Shown one piece after another: positions 33,673 to 42,166 of a DNA stretch of 64,000 nucleotides. Positions within the stretch are counted from its first letter, which is position 1. Each line of letters begins with the position of its first letter. The notes under the pieces are model-generated. The model searched no databases, was not told the DNA's origin, and was given only the letters and a program-made list of their open reading frames with translations. The translations under genes were made by a program, and so were the position numbers. The stretch comes from Collinsella aerofaciens (GTDB taxonomy: Bacteria > Actinomycetota > Coriobacteriia > Coriobacteriales > Coriobacteriaceae), in the NCBI RefSeq assembly GCF_015548375.1, contig NZ_JADMWW010000001.1, positions 124,987 through 188,986 on the forward strand, written 5' to 3'.

Positions 33673-34218
33673 CTAGGCCAACACCCAGCTTGCAGTGGTA
33701 GACTTATCAAACATGTTGGCAAAATACAGTGCCTTCTTGATATCGCCATCAAAGTAGATATTGCCCGCCACAGAGCCACCAGCGGCAAGGGTACCAGACT
33801 GCAGCTCATCGGAGCCCTCGCTGTAGTAACCCTGATTCTGCTGAGCGCCGTTGGCGTCCTCGCCCTTCCAGTCGTAGATGTTGTAATCTGCGCCCTCATC
33901 ACCATTGTTGACGTACGTGACGTGAATGCCCGTCATGGTCGAACCGTCATAATTTGTGAGGCCGGGCTGGACGGAATCGACAACGACGGAAAGACCGGCA
34001 GCCGTGGTCACCGTCGCACCAACCGCCAGGTCAGTCGTAGACTGCTCTTCCTTCTTCGCCTCTTCCTTCTTGTCGCCATCGCCAGCGTCCTCGGTGACGG
34101 TCGCCTTATCGCTACCACAACCGGTAAGAAGACCGGCAGTCCCCAAGGCGACGGTGGCGAATGCGCCCAGTGCAGCGCGACGGCTCAGCAGCACTTCGTT
34201 TTCAAGCTTTTTCATCAT
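33673..34218 (-). CDS. lipoprotein with DUF4352-like immunoglobulin-type domain
   Basis: 181 residues. The N-terminus carries twin arginines (SRRAALGAFATVALGTAG) and then the lipobox LLTGC, so it may be exported by Tat and lipidated at the Cys. A charged Lys/Glu linker follows, then a beta-rich domain (VGATVTTAAGLSVVVDSVQPG ... GIHVTYVNNGDEGADYNIYDW) of the kind seen in DUF4352 proteins. Its ribosome binding site lies in one arm of a long hairpin (34221-34274), which suggests translational control. Confidence 0.75.
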   Translation of the reverse strand: MMKKLENEVLLSRRAALGAFATVALGTAGLLTGCGSDKATVTEDAGDGDKKEEAKKEEQSTTDLAVGATVTTAAGLSVVVDSVQPGLTNYDGSTMTGIHVTYVNNGDEGADYNIYDWKGEDANGAQQNQGYYSEGSDELQSGTLAAGGSVAGNIYFDGDIKKALYFANMFDKSTTASWVLA

Positions 34219-34220
34219 GC

Positions 34221-34274
34221 ATCCTTCCTACGATCCGGCTACCGTGCCGGCACACAGCACATCGTAGGAAGGAT
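34221..34274 (-). promoter_or_regulatory. hairpin sequestering the lipoprotein gene ribosome binding site
   Basis: ATCCTTCCTACGAT (34221-34234) and ATCGTAGGAAGGAT (34261-34274) are perfect 14-bp arms. On the minus-strand mRNA the arm nearer the start holds the GGAAGG Shine-Dalgarno, so the site is masked when the hairpin forms. The loop contains a smaller CCGGC/GCCGG helix. An RNA thermometer or ligand- or protein-responsive switch is possible. Confidence 0.65.
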
Positions 34275-34379
34275 TAAACTTGAATTCATTAGCTGAGAGC
34301 TAAGGCTGCGGTAAACGGCCAATGCAGTTATCCAAACGCCGAGCAAACGCACTTTGCGCAACCGTCTGCTGGCAGTGCA

Positions 34380-34703
34380 TCAACCCACCGTGACGGATTC
34401 CCCGGTAAAGGTGCTCACAAGCAACAGGATAAAGAAGGCCAAATAGCTGATGCTCAGCAGGTAGGCGATGACCAAAAAGGCAATCCATCCTACATTGGTC
34501 TTACCGTCGGCGCGGCGCTGCTCACGACTGCGATAAAGCCAAATCGTCACGCCGATAGCAGTGATAAACAGTACGAGTGCCGCCGTAGCCAGCCCAGCAA
34601 GCACAAACATCACGCCAATGCTCACAGCGATGACCGGAAGCAGTAGCAAACCGCACCCGCATCCACCCGGACTATATACGGAAGACTGTCGGCATCGCCT
34701 CAT
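34380..34703 (-). CDS. small membrane protein
   Basis: 107 residues with a Cys-rich start (RRCRQSSVYSPGGCGCG), two adjacent hydrophobic segments (LLLLPVIAVSIGVMFVLAGLATAALVLFITAIGVTIWLY), a basic loop (RSREQRRADGKTNVG) and a final one (WIAFLVIAYLLSISYLAFFILLLV), read in sections. Start ATG 34703 follows a G-rich tract. No family is recognised. It lies just downstream of the antitoxin gene on the same strand. Confidence 0.6.
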   Translation of the reverse strand: MRRCRQSSVYSPGGCGCGLLLLPVIAVSIGVMFVLAGLATAALVLFITAIGVTIWLYRSREQRRADGKTNVGWIAFLVIAYLLSISYLAFFILLLVSTFTGESVTVG

Positions 34704-34729
34704 CGCCACCCCCCCATCATCTTTGAGCA

Positions 34730-35071
34730 CTACAGTGCGATGGCCTGCTGAACAGGAACGATCTTATCGAGTTCCGGTTCAATCCGCCTTTTCTCGGCCT
34801 CAAGGTCAAACGCCACCTGAGCGCGCAGCCAATAACCATCCGTCAGGCCAAAATAACGGCAAAGACGGAGGTCGGTGTCGGCCGTCACGCGACGTTTTCC
34901 CAAGACAATCTGCCCGATACGCTGAGCCGGAATCCCGGTCTCTTTCGCAAGGCGATATTGAGAAATGCCCATGGGAACAAGAAACTCCTCTTTGAGAAGC
35001 TCACCAGGAGTCACCGGCGACAACAAATCGGCCGAAGGCTCATCACTTGTGATAATCGACGATTTCGACAT
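34730..35071 (-). CDS. higA: HigA-family antitoxin
   Basis: 113 residues with the HigA/VapI HTH: VTPGELLKEEFLVPMGISQYRLAKETGIPAQRIGQIVLGKRRVTADTDLRL in sections, the usual PGE-LKE-LxPxG signature. It should bind the toxin and repress the operon. ATG 35071 (MSKSSIIT) overlaps the toxin 3' end by 29 bases; AGGAG lies upstream. The toxin-first order is normal for HigBA. Confidence 0.92.
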   Translation of the reverse strand: MSKSSIITSDEPSADLLSPVTPGELLKEEFLVPMGISQYRLAKETGIPAQRIGQIVLGKRRVTADTDLRLCRYFGLTDGYWLRAQVAFDLEAEKRRIEPELDKIVPVQQAIAL

Positions 35072-35324
35072 TCCAAGCCATCTCCTGTCTCCACTCAAAG
35101 CAGACCCGATAGCGCTCGTTAACACGGATGCTATATTGACCGGCACGATCGCCCTTCAAAGCTTCCAGGCGGTTGCCCGGTGGAACGCGAAGATCATCAA
35201 GCGAAGCACAAACCTGCAGTTGGCGAATCTTCCTCAACGCAACACGCTCAAAGGGCACGAACCTCCTGACCCGCATACCCATGGCAAAGCGTTCGGTATC
35301 CTCATCTTTATACGATGCAATCAT
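35043..35324 (-). CDS. higB: HigB/RelE-family toxin
   Basis: A 93-residue RelE-superfamily toxin, expected to cut ribosome-bound mRNA. It has the family end: LRVPPGNRLEALKGDRAGQYSIRVNERYRVCFEW followed by VEIVDYHK (in sections). No frameshift or missing basic residue is visible, so it is probably active. The upstream region has a TATAAT-type -10 and palindromic ACGT motifs that may be the antitoxin operator. Confidence 0.92.
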   Translation of the reverse strand: MIASYKDEDTERFAMGMRVRRFVPFERVALRKIRQLQVCASLDDLRVPPGNRLEALKGDRAGQYSIRVNERYRVCFEWRQEMAWNVEIVDYHK

Positions 35325-35335
35325 AGTATCGCCTT

Positions 35336-35392
35336 ACGTTAGTAACGTCAAACGTTTCTATAGACTTACATCTCTATTATATCGTACGTTTG
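35336..35392 (-). promoter_or_regulatory. higBA promoter and candidate operators
   Basis: On the minus strand TATAAT lies near 35382-35377, and between it and the toxin gene are palindromes ACGTT-AGT-AACGT (35336-35348) and AAACGTTT (35350-35357), with another ACGT near 35385. Antitoxins of this type autorepress through such sites; this is inference. Confidence 0.5.
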
Positions 35393-35426
35393 TTCGTGTT
35401 TTCTAGAACAAATACTCCTTCACGCC

Positions 35427-36614
35427 TTAGTCAAGCAAAAGCAATCGTTTGTAGACATCGAGGCCTTTGAGTAGGATTTCCTCGTCGAAGAGCATGCTAT
35501 CGGTATGCAGAGCGCTTGTGGCATAGGCTGGGCAGCCATCAGCGTCGATCGGGTTTTCTTGTCCCTCTGGCACGCCCGTGCCCAGCAAGAAAAACACGCC
35601 CGGCAGATGGCGCTGATAGAACGCGAAATCCTCGGCGATTAGCAGCGGCTCGTCCACAAGTTGCAGCTCGGACAAGGCAGGCGCAATGTGGGCGAACAGC
35701 TCGGGGTCGTTATCGACTGGCGGATAGCCCTCGGCAAAGTCGAGATCATACGTGCAGCCCGTTGCGGCACAGGCATCGTCCAGCACGCGGCGCACTCCTT
35801 CGCGCGCCCGGTCGAACATGTCGTCCGTAAACACACGTAGGCTGCCGGCAACATGGGCCTCCCCCGCCACCGCATTGCAGACGGTGCCGGCCTGCAGCAG
35901 GCCGAACTTACCAATGCAGGGCTCGTCGACACCCAACTCGTCCATGAGCTCGCGCTCGGAAACCAAGAACTTGGCAGCCGCCAGCGCCGCATCGTGCGAC
36001 TCCTCGACCGGAACGCCATAGGTCTTGGCGATATGGATGCTCGTCCCGTGAATATGAATGTGTGTCTCACTCGAACGCGCCAGCAACGGACCGGAGCAGC
36101 TCGCCAACGTGCCGGCGGGCAAATCGGGCCATACATGGAAGCCAAAGATGCGATCTGCCCCATAGCGCTCGAATACGCCGCTCTCGCACACTGTCTTGGC
36201 GCCACCGGTCGTTTCCTCGGCCGGCTGAAACACAAAGAGCACGTTGCGCTTAATGGCGCCCGGCCGCTCACGGATCGTACGGTCGACAAAGGTTGCCGCC
36301 GCAAGCGCCATGGCCATGTGTCCATCGTGTCCGCAAGCATGCATCTTGCCGGGATGCGTCGAGGCAAAGGCCGCGCCCGTTGCCTCGGCAATGGGCAGCG
36401 CATCCATATCGGCGCGAATCGCCGTGGCATGCACGGCACCAACACCAGCGTCGAAGAAAGCGCAGACGCAGCTGGGACACGGATGGGTCACCTCGCAGGC
36501 GAGCGGAGCGAGCACGCCCTCGATATAGGCGATGGTTTGCGGAAGATCGAAGTCGAGCTCCGGAATGCGGTGCAAGTCGCGACGATAACGACGGAGTTCT
36601 TGGAGCTCGGTCAT
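35427..36614 (-). CDS. M20-family amidohydrolase, candidate N-acetyl-diaminopimelate deacetylase
   Basis: 395 residues. M20 metal motifs: RRDLHRIPELDF near residue 11, MHACGHDGHMAM (His92, His96, His99 region), and FQPAEETTGGAK with the catalytic Glu at about 133. A dimerisation lid domain follows. GAAAGGAATCCCT precedes ATG 36614. The gene is divergent from the lysine operon that encodes DapH, the tetrahydrodipicolinate acetyltransferase. The acetyl pathway needs a deacetylase of exactly this family, so the role is plausible by context. Hippurate or amino-acid amidase activity cannot be excluded. Confidence 0.8.
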   Translation of the reverse strand: MTELQELRRYRRDLHRIPELDFDLPQTIAYIEGVLAPLACEVTHPCPSCVCAFFDAGVGAVHATAIRADMDALPIAEATGAAFASTHPGKMHACGHDGHMAMALAAATFVDRTIRERPGAIKRNVLFVFQPAEETTGGAKTVCESGVFERYGADRIFGFHVWPDLPAGTLASCSGPLLARSSETHIHIHGTSIHIAKTYGVPVEESHDAALAAAKFLVSERELMDELGVDEPCIGKFGLLQAGTVCNAVAGEAHVAGSLRVFTDDMFDRAREGVRRVLDDACAATGCTYDLDFAEGYPPVDNDPELFAHIAPALSELQLVDEPLLIAEDFAFYQRHLPGVFFLLGTGVPEGQENPIDADGCPAYATSALHTDSMLFDEEILLKGLDVYKRLLLLD

Positions 36615-36724
36615 AGGGATTCCTTTCATGAGACGACTCGATTGACACCTATTGTGACGCAGGATTGTGGCACCCTTGTTTCTAGCATGATGCTGCATTT
36701 TTTAAACGTTATATACGAATACTC

Positions 36725-36753
36725 TTGTTTGGTAAAGTGCAACGTGGTAGGGT
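36725..36753 (+). promoter_or_regulatory. promoter of the lysine operon
   Basis: TTGTTT at 36725-36730 and TAGGGT at 36748-36753 are 17 bp apart, with the riboswitch aptamer starting about 10 bp downstream. The position fits transcription beginning just before the aptamer. Confidence 0.5.
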
Positions 36754-36763
36754 CTTTACCACT

Positions 36764-36922
36764 TGATAGAGGCGCGGGCACGAAGAGCCGCGGGCGAGTC
36801 GGCAGACTTTGACCCTGCGGGGAGGCGAAACCCGCCGAACTGGGCATTTCGGGCACGAACAGCCTGGTGGGCCTGCGGGAAACACCCGCAGGACTGTCTG
36901 CAGCAATGCGGGAGCGCTATCC
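36764..36922 (+). promoter_or_regulatory. lysine riboswitch (L box)
   Basis: Hallmarks in order: TGATAGAGGCGCG (P1 and loop E-like motif), GACTTTGACC and GGGGAGGCG, CGCCGAACTGG, CTGGTGGGCCTGCGGG, GGACTGTC, and the closing GGAGCGCTATCC whose CTATC pairs with the first GATAG to close P1. The layout matches the Bacillus lysC leader element by element. No T-rich terminator follows. The P1 3' strand CGCTATCC (36915-36922) is complementary to GGATAGCG (36972-36979), which overlaps the lysA ribosome site, so control is probably at translation. Confidence 0.9.
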
Positions 36923-36992
36923 GGACATTGGGTCCACGTTATGCGGATTCGATGCGCAGATGGCGCCGTCTGGATAGCGAGGTTTACGGGAC

Positions 36993-39302
36993 ATGGCATT
37001 GACCCCCAACGAGGCATATGCGGCCAAGCAGCCGTTTGTGGACAAGGAGACGCTCGAGCATATCGTCGAGCAGTTCCCCACGCCGTTTCATCTATACGAC
37101 GAGGCGGGCATCCGCCGCAACATGCAAGAAGTGCGCGACGCCTTTGCATGGAACCCGGGCTTTAAGGAATACTTTGCCGTCAAGGCCAATCCCAACCCGG
37201 CGCTCATCTCCATTCTCAACGAATACGGCTGCGGCTGCGATTGCTCGAGCTATACCGAGCTCATGATCGCCCGCTCGCTGGGCATTACGGGACATGACAT
37301 CATGTTCTCGTCCAACGACACGCCGGCGGCGGACTTTGAGCTCGCCGACAAGCTGGGAGCCATCGTCAACTTTGATGACATCAGCCACATTGAGTTCTTT
37401 GAGCGCGTTGCGGGGCCCATTCCCAAGACGGTCAGCTGCCGCTTTAATCCGGGTGGCCTGTTCCAGCTCTCCAATGGCATCATGGATAACCCCGGCGACT
37501 CCAAATACGGCATGACCACCGAGCAACTCTTCGAGGCCTTCCGCATGCTAAAGGTCAAGGGTGCCGAGGACTTTGGTATCCACGCATTCCTTGCCAGCAA
37601 CACCGTCACCAACGACTACTACCCCAAGCTTGCGCGCATCCTCTTTGAGCTTGCCGTGCGCCTGGAGCGCAAGACCGGCGCACACGTCGCCTTCATCAAT
37701 CTGTCCGGCGGCGTCGGCATCCCCTATCTGCCCGAACAGCAGGCCAACGACATTCACGCCATCGGCGAGGGGGTACACACGGCATACGACGAGATCCTGG
37801 TTCCTGCCGGCATGGGCGATGTGGCCATCTGCACCGAGATGGGCCGCTTTATGATGGGCCCCTACGGCTGCCTGGTCACCAAGGCCATCCACGAGAAGCA
37901 GATCTACAAGAACTATATCGGTGTCGACGCAAGCGCCGTCGATCTGATTCGCCCTGCCATGTATGGCGCCTACCACCACATTACGGTGATGGGCCAGCCG
38001 GGTGGCGCCGACAAGACCGTAGCACCGGTCACAAACACGTACGACATTACGGGCAATCTGTGCGAGAACAACGACAAGTTCGCTATCGATCGCAAGCTAC
38101 CGCATATCGACATGGGTGACCTGCTTGTAATCCACGATACCGGTGCGCATGGCTACTCCATGGGCTACAACTACAACGGACGGCTGCGCTCGGCCGAGGT
38201 CCTGCTGCGCCCCGATGGCGCGGCCGACCTCATCCGCCGCGCCGAGCGCCCGGGCGATTACTTTGCCACGCTCGACGTGCTGCCGTGCGGCCGAGAGCTG
38301 CTGGCCAAGTCGCGCGCCGAAAGTGCCCGCCGTCGCGCCGAAGACGAGCGCCTGGCAGTCGCAGCTCAATGGAACAAACGCATCCAGATCGCGGAGGCGA
38401 AGGAGAAGAACATGGACATCCGCAATCTCGAGGGCTCAATCGTCGCCCTGGTTACGCCGTTTAAAAAGGACAGCAGTGTCGACTTTGACGCGCTCGAGCG
38501 CCTTATCGATTTCCACTTGCAAAATGGCACCGACGCCATTCTCACCCTGGGCACCACCGGTGAGAGCGCCACGATGACCGATGACGAGGACAACTCCGTC
38601 GTCGCCGCCGTGGTCAAGCATGTTGCAGGACGCGTCCCCGTCATCGCCGGCTCGGGCTCCAACTCCACGCAGACCATGCTCACCAAGTCGCTTACTTACC
38701 AGGGCTTGGGAGCCGACGGCCTGCTGCTCATTACCCCCTACTACAACAAGTCCAACGAAGAGGGTATCTATCAGCACTTTAAGGCCGTCGCCGATGCCGT
38801 TGACATCCCCTGCATCCTGTACAACATCCCCGGCCGCTGCGGCTGCGGTATCAGCGAGCGCAACGTAGAGCGCTTGGCCGCGCACCCCAACATCATGGGC
38901 ATCAAGGAGGCCTCGGGCAACGTCGCCTACGCGGCCAAGATCGCCCACCTGCTGTCAGACGACTTCCGCATGTACTCGGGCGAGGACGCGCTTACCGTGC
39001 CGCTCATGAGCCTGGGCGCCTCGGGCACCATCAGCGTGTGGGCAGACGTTCAGCCGCAGCTCGTGCATGACATGTGCCGCGCCTATTTGGACGGTGACGT
39101 GGCACGTGCCCGCGATATCCAAATTGCCGGCCAGCCGCTCATCAATGCCCTCTTTAGTGAGGTCAACCCCATCCCCGTCAAAGAGGCGCTCGCTCAGATG
39201 GATATGATCGAGGCAAACTACCGCATGCCGCTGTGCCCCATGGCAGACGACACGCGCTCTGCACTTACCGATGCCCTGAAGGGAGCTGGTCTGCTTGATT
39301 AA
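36993..39302 (+). CDS. lysA-dapA: in-frame fusion of diaminopimelate decarboxylase and dihydrodipicolinate synthase
   Basis: One 769-codon frame without a stop. Residues 1-473 are LysA: the PLP lysine at 64 (YFAVKANPNP), RFNPGG, CENND near the active site, and HDTGAHGYSMGYNYNG. Residues 474-769 are DapA: MDIRNLEGSIVALVTPF, TLGTTGESATM, Tyr610 in YNIPGR, and the Schiff-base Lys638 in GIKEASGN. So the first committed and the last step of DAP/lysine synthesis lie on one chain. The junction holds AAGGAG 8 bases before ATG 38412 (Met474), which could also give free DapA. GCGAGG precedes ATG 36993. The L box controls it. Confidence 0.93.
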   Translation: MALTPNEAYAAKQPFVDKETLEHIVEQFPTPFHLYDEAGIRRNMQEVRDAFAWNPGFKEYFAVKANPNPALISILNEYGCGCDCSSYTELMIARSLGITGHDIMFSSNDTPAADFELADKLGAIVNFDDISHIEFFERVAGPIPKTVSCRFNPGGLFQLSNGIMDNPGDSKYGMTTEQLFEAFRMLKVKGAEDFGIHAFLASNTVTNDYYPKLARILFELAVRLERKTGAHVAFINLSGGVGIPYLPEQQANDIHAIGEGVHTAYDEILVPAGMGDVAICTEMGRFMMGPYGCLVTKAIHEKQIYKNYIGVDASAVDLIRPAMYGAYHHITVMGQPGGADKTVAPVTNTYDITGNLCENNDKFAIDRKLPHIDMGDLLVIHDTGAHGYSMGYNYNGRLRSAEVLLRPDGAADLIRRAERPGDYFATLDVLPCGRELLAKSRAESARRRAEDERLAVAAQWNKRIQIAEAKEKNMDIRNLEGSIVALVTPFKKDSSVDFDALERLIDFHLQNGTDAILTLGTTGESATMTDDEDNSVVAAVVKHVAGRVPVIAGSGSNSTQTMLTKSLTYQGLGADGLLLITPYYNKSNEEGIYQHFKAVADAVDIPCILYNIPGRCGCGISERNVERLAAHPNIMGIKEASGNVAYAAKIAHLLSDDFRMYSGEDALTVPLMSLGASGTISVWADVQPQLVHDMCRAYLDGDVARARDIQIAGQPLINALFSEVNPIPVKEALAQMDMIEANYRMPLCPMADDTRSALTDALKGAGLLD

Positions 39303-40035
39303 GACTGTCATTATGGGAACGGGCCGCATGGGCTCGCTCATCCGCACCACCGCCGAGGGCGTTGTCGACGCCGCCGGTCAACCCGTTTTTGATATCGTGG
39401 CCCAGATTGGCTTCGATTTGAGCGAACTCGAGAACGCACCGGCTGCCGATGTGATTATCGACTTCTCGAACGTCGTGACCTTCGATGCCGTCGTCGCCTA
39501 TGTCGAGCGCACGGGCGCGGCGCTGGTCTCGGGCACCACAGGCTACACCCCCGAGCAGATGGATCGTCTGCGCGAGCTGGGCCAGAACACCCGCGTTATG
39601 CACGCGGGCAATTATTCCATCGGCATCGCAGCCCTGCGTCATCTAGTGGCCCAGGCCACGCGTGAGCTGCCCGGCTTTGACTGCGAAATTGTCGAGGCTC
39701 ACCACAACCAAAAGGTCGACGCCCCCAGTGGCACCGCCAAGCTGCTGCTCGACGCCGTCGTCGAAGCTGAACCCGAGGCAGGCTACCACCCCGTCTATGG
39801 CCGCGAGGGCATGTGCGGAGCGCGCGACCCCAAGGAGATCGGCATGCACTCGATGCGCGGCGGCACCGTAGCTGGCGTACACGAGGTGGGTTTCTTTGGC
39901 CAGGACGAGGAAGTCACGCTCACCCACCGCGCCACGAGCCGTCAGATCTTTGTCAACGGCGCCCTGGCAGCCGCGCAGAAGCTCGTCGTCCGCGAACCCG
40001 GCTTCTATACGTTCGACCAGGTCATGTTTGCCTAA
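39295..40035 (+). CDS. dapB: 4-hydroxy-tetrahydrodipicolinate reductase
   Basis: 246 residues. The NAD(P)-binding GTGRMGSLI near the N-terminus, SGTTGY, the catalytic histidine motif EAHHNQKVDAPSGTA and HSMRGG are all present. The start is TTG 39295, overlapping the fusion gene's stop by 8 bases, with GGGAG upstream. Third gene product of the lysine operon in pathway order after DapA. Confidence 0.95.
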   Translation: MIKTVIMGTGRMGSLIRTTAEGVVDAAGQPVFDIVAQIGFDLSELENAPAADVIIDFSNVVTFDAVVAYVERTGAALVSGTTGYTPEQMDRLRELGQNTRVMHAGNYSIGIAALRHLVAQATRELPGFDCEIVEAHHNQKVDAPSGTAKLLLDAVVEAEPEAGYHPVYGREGMCGARDPKEIGMHSMRGGTVAGVHEVGFFGQDEEVTLTHRATSRQIFVNGALAAAQKLVVREPGFYTFDQVMFA

Positions 40036-40074
40036 CCAGGTATCAACCGAATCCACCCAAAGGAGAGATAGCAA

Positions 40075-40794
40075 ATGAGCAACGCAGCCGAGATGGATGC
40101 ACAGGAGATTATCAACTACATCGCCACCGCGCCCAAAAAGACGCCCGTCAAGCTGTACGTGCGCGAGAAGCCGGGCATGAAGGTTGCCTGGGGCGACGCA
40201 CATGTCTACGGCGGTCGTCGTGGCAAGACCGTCTTTGGTGACTGGGATGAGCTTAAGGCCATCCTGGACGCCAACGCCGATTCTATCGATTACTACGACG
40301 TTGAAAACGATTGCCGCAACTCCGCCGTGCCCATGCTCGACCTTAAGGGCATCAACGCCCGCATCGAGCCGGGCGCGATCATCCGCGACCGCGTCGAGAT
40401 TGGCGACCGTGCCGTCATCATGATGGGCGCCATCATCAACATCGGCTCCGTCATTGGCGAAGGCTCCATGATCGATATGGGCGCCGTGCTGGGTGGCCGC
40501 GCCACCGTGGGTAAGAACTGCCACATCGGCGCCGGCACCGTATTGGCGGGCGTCGTGGAGCCCGCAAGCGCCACGCCCGTCATCATCGAGGACGATGTCA
40601 TGATCGGCGCCAACGCCGTGGTCTTGGAGGGCGTGCGCGTGGGCAAGGGCGCCGTCGTGGCTGCCGGTGCCGTGTGCGTCGAGGACGTCCCCGCCGGCGC
40701 CGTCGTGGCCGGCGTTCCCGCCCGCGTCATCAAGATGCGCGACGAGAAGACCGACAGCAAGACCGGCCTGGAAGAGGGCCTGCGCCAGCTGTAG
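40075..40794 (+). CDS. dapH: tetrahydrodipicolinate N-acetyltransferase
   Basis: 239 residues with an N-terminal DapH domain (first 75 or so) and a left-handed beta-helix of hexapeptide repeats ([40 protein letters not shown], read in sections), ending [11 protein letters not shown]. It acetylates the DAP precursor, defining the acetylase branch of the pathway. AAAGGAG precedes ATG 40075. The family A element starts one base after the stop codon. Confidence 0.95.
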   Translation: MSNAAEMDAQEIINYIATAPKKTPVKLYVREKPGMKVAWGDAHVYGGRRGKTVFGDWDELKAILDANADSIDYYDVENDCRNSAVPMLDLKGINARIEPGAIIRDRVEIGDRAVIMMGAIINIGSVIGEGSMIDMGAVLGGRATVGKNCHIGAGTVLAGVVEPASATPVIIEDDVMIGANAVVLEGVRVGKGAVVAAGAVCVEDVPAGAVVAGVPARVIKMRDEKTDSKTGLEEGLRQL

Positions 40795-40795
40795 A

Positions 40796-40937
40796 AGTTA
40801 CGCGGTTTTCACCAAACCGCGTAACTAGTCGACGCTGCAAACGCCCCAGAGCGGCAATCTGGCGTTCAATCGTCGGGCATGACCAAAAGGTCAATGCCCT
40901 CCTCTTTCACGTCACCTTGCTCGCTCTGGGGCGTTTT
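40796..40937 (+). repeat. family A 3'-end stem-loop element, copy 2
   Basis: A first hairpin, AGTTACGCGGTTT (40796-40808) and AAACCGCGTAACT (40814-40826), and the spacer GTCGACGCTGC are shared with copy 3. Then arms AAACGCCCCAGAGCG (40839-40853) and complement (40922-40936) enclose the core (GGCGTTCAATCGTCG, a GGGCATGACC-AAAA-GGTCAATGCCC hairpin, CTCCTCTTTCACGTCACC). A TTTT follows the right arm, so it may also terminate transcription. Confidence 0.8.
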
Positions 40938-40991
40938 CGCTGACGCATGCCCAACCTGCGGCGCAATGTCAGCAACCAAGCCGAAAACATA

Positions 40992-41023
40992 AAAGGCCGA
41001 AGTCCCGAAGGGCTTCGGCCTTT
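40992..41023 (-). terminator. terminator after the nucleoid protein gene
   Basis: AAAGGCCGAAG and CTTCGGCCTTT form an 11-bp stem; on the minus strand CTTTTATG follows. Confidence 0.8.
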
Positions 41024-41050
41024 GCTTTCTCGCTGTAGGCGCAACGCAAC

Positions 41051-42055
41051 TTATCGATTCTCGATGCTACCGATATTTTTGAGCTCGATGGAAATGAGGC
41101 CGTTGGGCTCGTTGACGAACTCAATGTACTCGGAGTTCGAACCCATCTCGGCCGGGAAGCTGATCTCGATGCCCGTGTCGGTACGGATCTTGTGGTTGCG
41201 CACGGCCGCGCGTTCGACCTGCTTGCGCTCCACGGGCACACGCTCAGGCACCTTCTCCTCAGTCAGTGCCGCGCGCACGCTCTCCTTGATAACCGGCTCG
41301 TCCTCAAAGACCTCATCGACGATATCCCAAGGCGGCAGTTCCTCGTCATCCTCAACTTTCTCGGCAACAGCAGCCTTAACCTTGGCGAGTGCTACAGCCG
41401 TGTTGGCACCGTGCTCCTCGGCGACTTCCTCGACCACACGCGTCACGGTGTCGATGACCTCCTTGCCCGATACCCCCGTGTCGCACTGCAGCAGGCCATC
41501 GGGAATGAGCATGCGATCCTCGCCGGCAATCTTGCGCTTCTTATCCACATAGCCGATCTCCATGGTGCTTGCACGCACGATTGCATAGCTCGGCACCTTT
41601 TGCGAGGGATTCGGCAGAATGGCGTAGTGGCGCGCAATGTCGTTGCGCACCTCGCCCTCTTCGCGACCCACCTCGTGCATAAAAGCCTGCTTGGAGCCCA
41701 GCAGCATCACGGCAAACCAGCGGGCATCCTCATCGTCATCAAAGTCCGCCACAAGCACGTCAGTGGACTCGGCTTTCTCGGCCTTGGTAAGTTCGGAAGA
41801 GATGAACTCCGCAATCTGCTGAGACAGATCCACGAACTCACGCTCACCAAAGAAATAGCCCTTGAGCTCGCCGCCGAATGCGGAGTTCTCGGCAAACGTG
41901 GCACGCTTGTTATCAGCCGAGGTACGAGCGCGCCGCAGGTGCGTGGTTACGAAATTACGCACGGTGCGGCTCTCGATATCGAGCTCGCGCTGGCTCATAA
42001 CGTTGACGGCAGAGTCAAAGTCCAGGATATGCAGAATCGCGTGATTGATTTTCAT
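41051..42055 (-). CDS. nucleoid-associated protein (NdpA/YejK family)
   Basis: 334 residues beginning MKINHAILHILDFDSAVNVMSQ, the typical start of the 37-kDa nucleoid-associated family. Middle motifs include FFGEREFVDLSQQIAEFI, the SSELTKAEKAESTDVLVADF region and RWFAVMLLGSKQAFMHEV. It has an acidic C-terminal part and a final beta-rich segment (GIEISFPAEMGSNSEYIEF). The start is ATG 42055 or 42064; the ribosome site does not decide. The role is DNA or RNA association, poorly defined. Confidence 0.85.
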   Translation of the reverse strand: MKINHAILHILDFDSAVNVMSQRELDIESRTVRNFVTTHLRRARTSADNKRATFAENSAFGGELKGYFFGEREFVDLSQQIAEFISSELTKAEKAESTDVLVADFDDDEDARWFAVMLLGSKQAFMHEVGREEGEVRNDIARHYAILPNPSQKVPSYAIVRASTMEIGYVDKKRKIAGEDRMLIPDGLLQCDTGVSGKEVIDTVTRVVEEVAEEHGANTAVALAKVKAAVAEKVEDDEELPPWDIVDEVFEDEPVIKESVRAALTEEKVPERVPVERKQVERAAVRNHKIRTDTGIEISFPAEMGSNSEYIEFVNEPNGLISIELKNIGSIENR

Positions 42056-42130
42056 ATACGGCATTCCGTTCTAGATCGATTTCGGCACGAACCAGTATAG
42101 CGGTCGATCCCGCCCCAGGCGCATCGAAGA

Positions 42131-42166
42131 TTGGTGCATCGGGGACAGGTTGCTTTGCACCAATGG
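42131..42166 (+). repeat. decayed dispersed repeat, left of the DUF2974 gene
   Basis: TGGTGCATCGGGGACAGGTT followed by GCTTTGCACCA is an imperfect inverted copy of the sequence at about 43341-43378 on the other side of the gene. A related AACCTGTCCC also occurs at about 27353. Confidence 0.45.

Noticed and set aside
36615-36763. T-box leader before lysA
   Set aside because: No AGGGTGGnACCGCG motif; the conserved elements match the lysine riboswitch instead.
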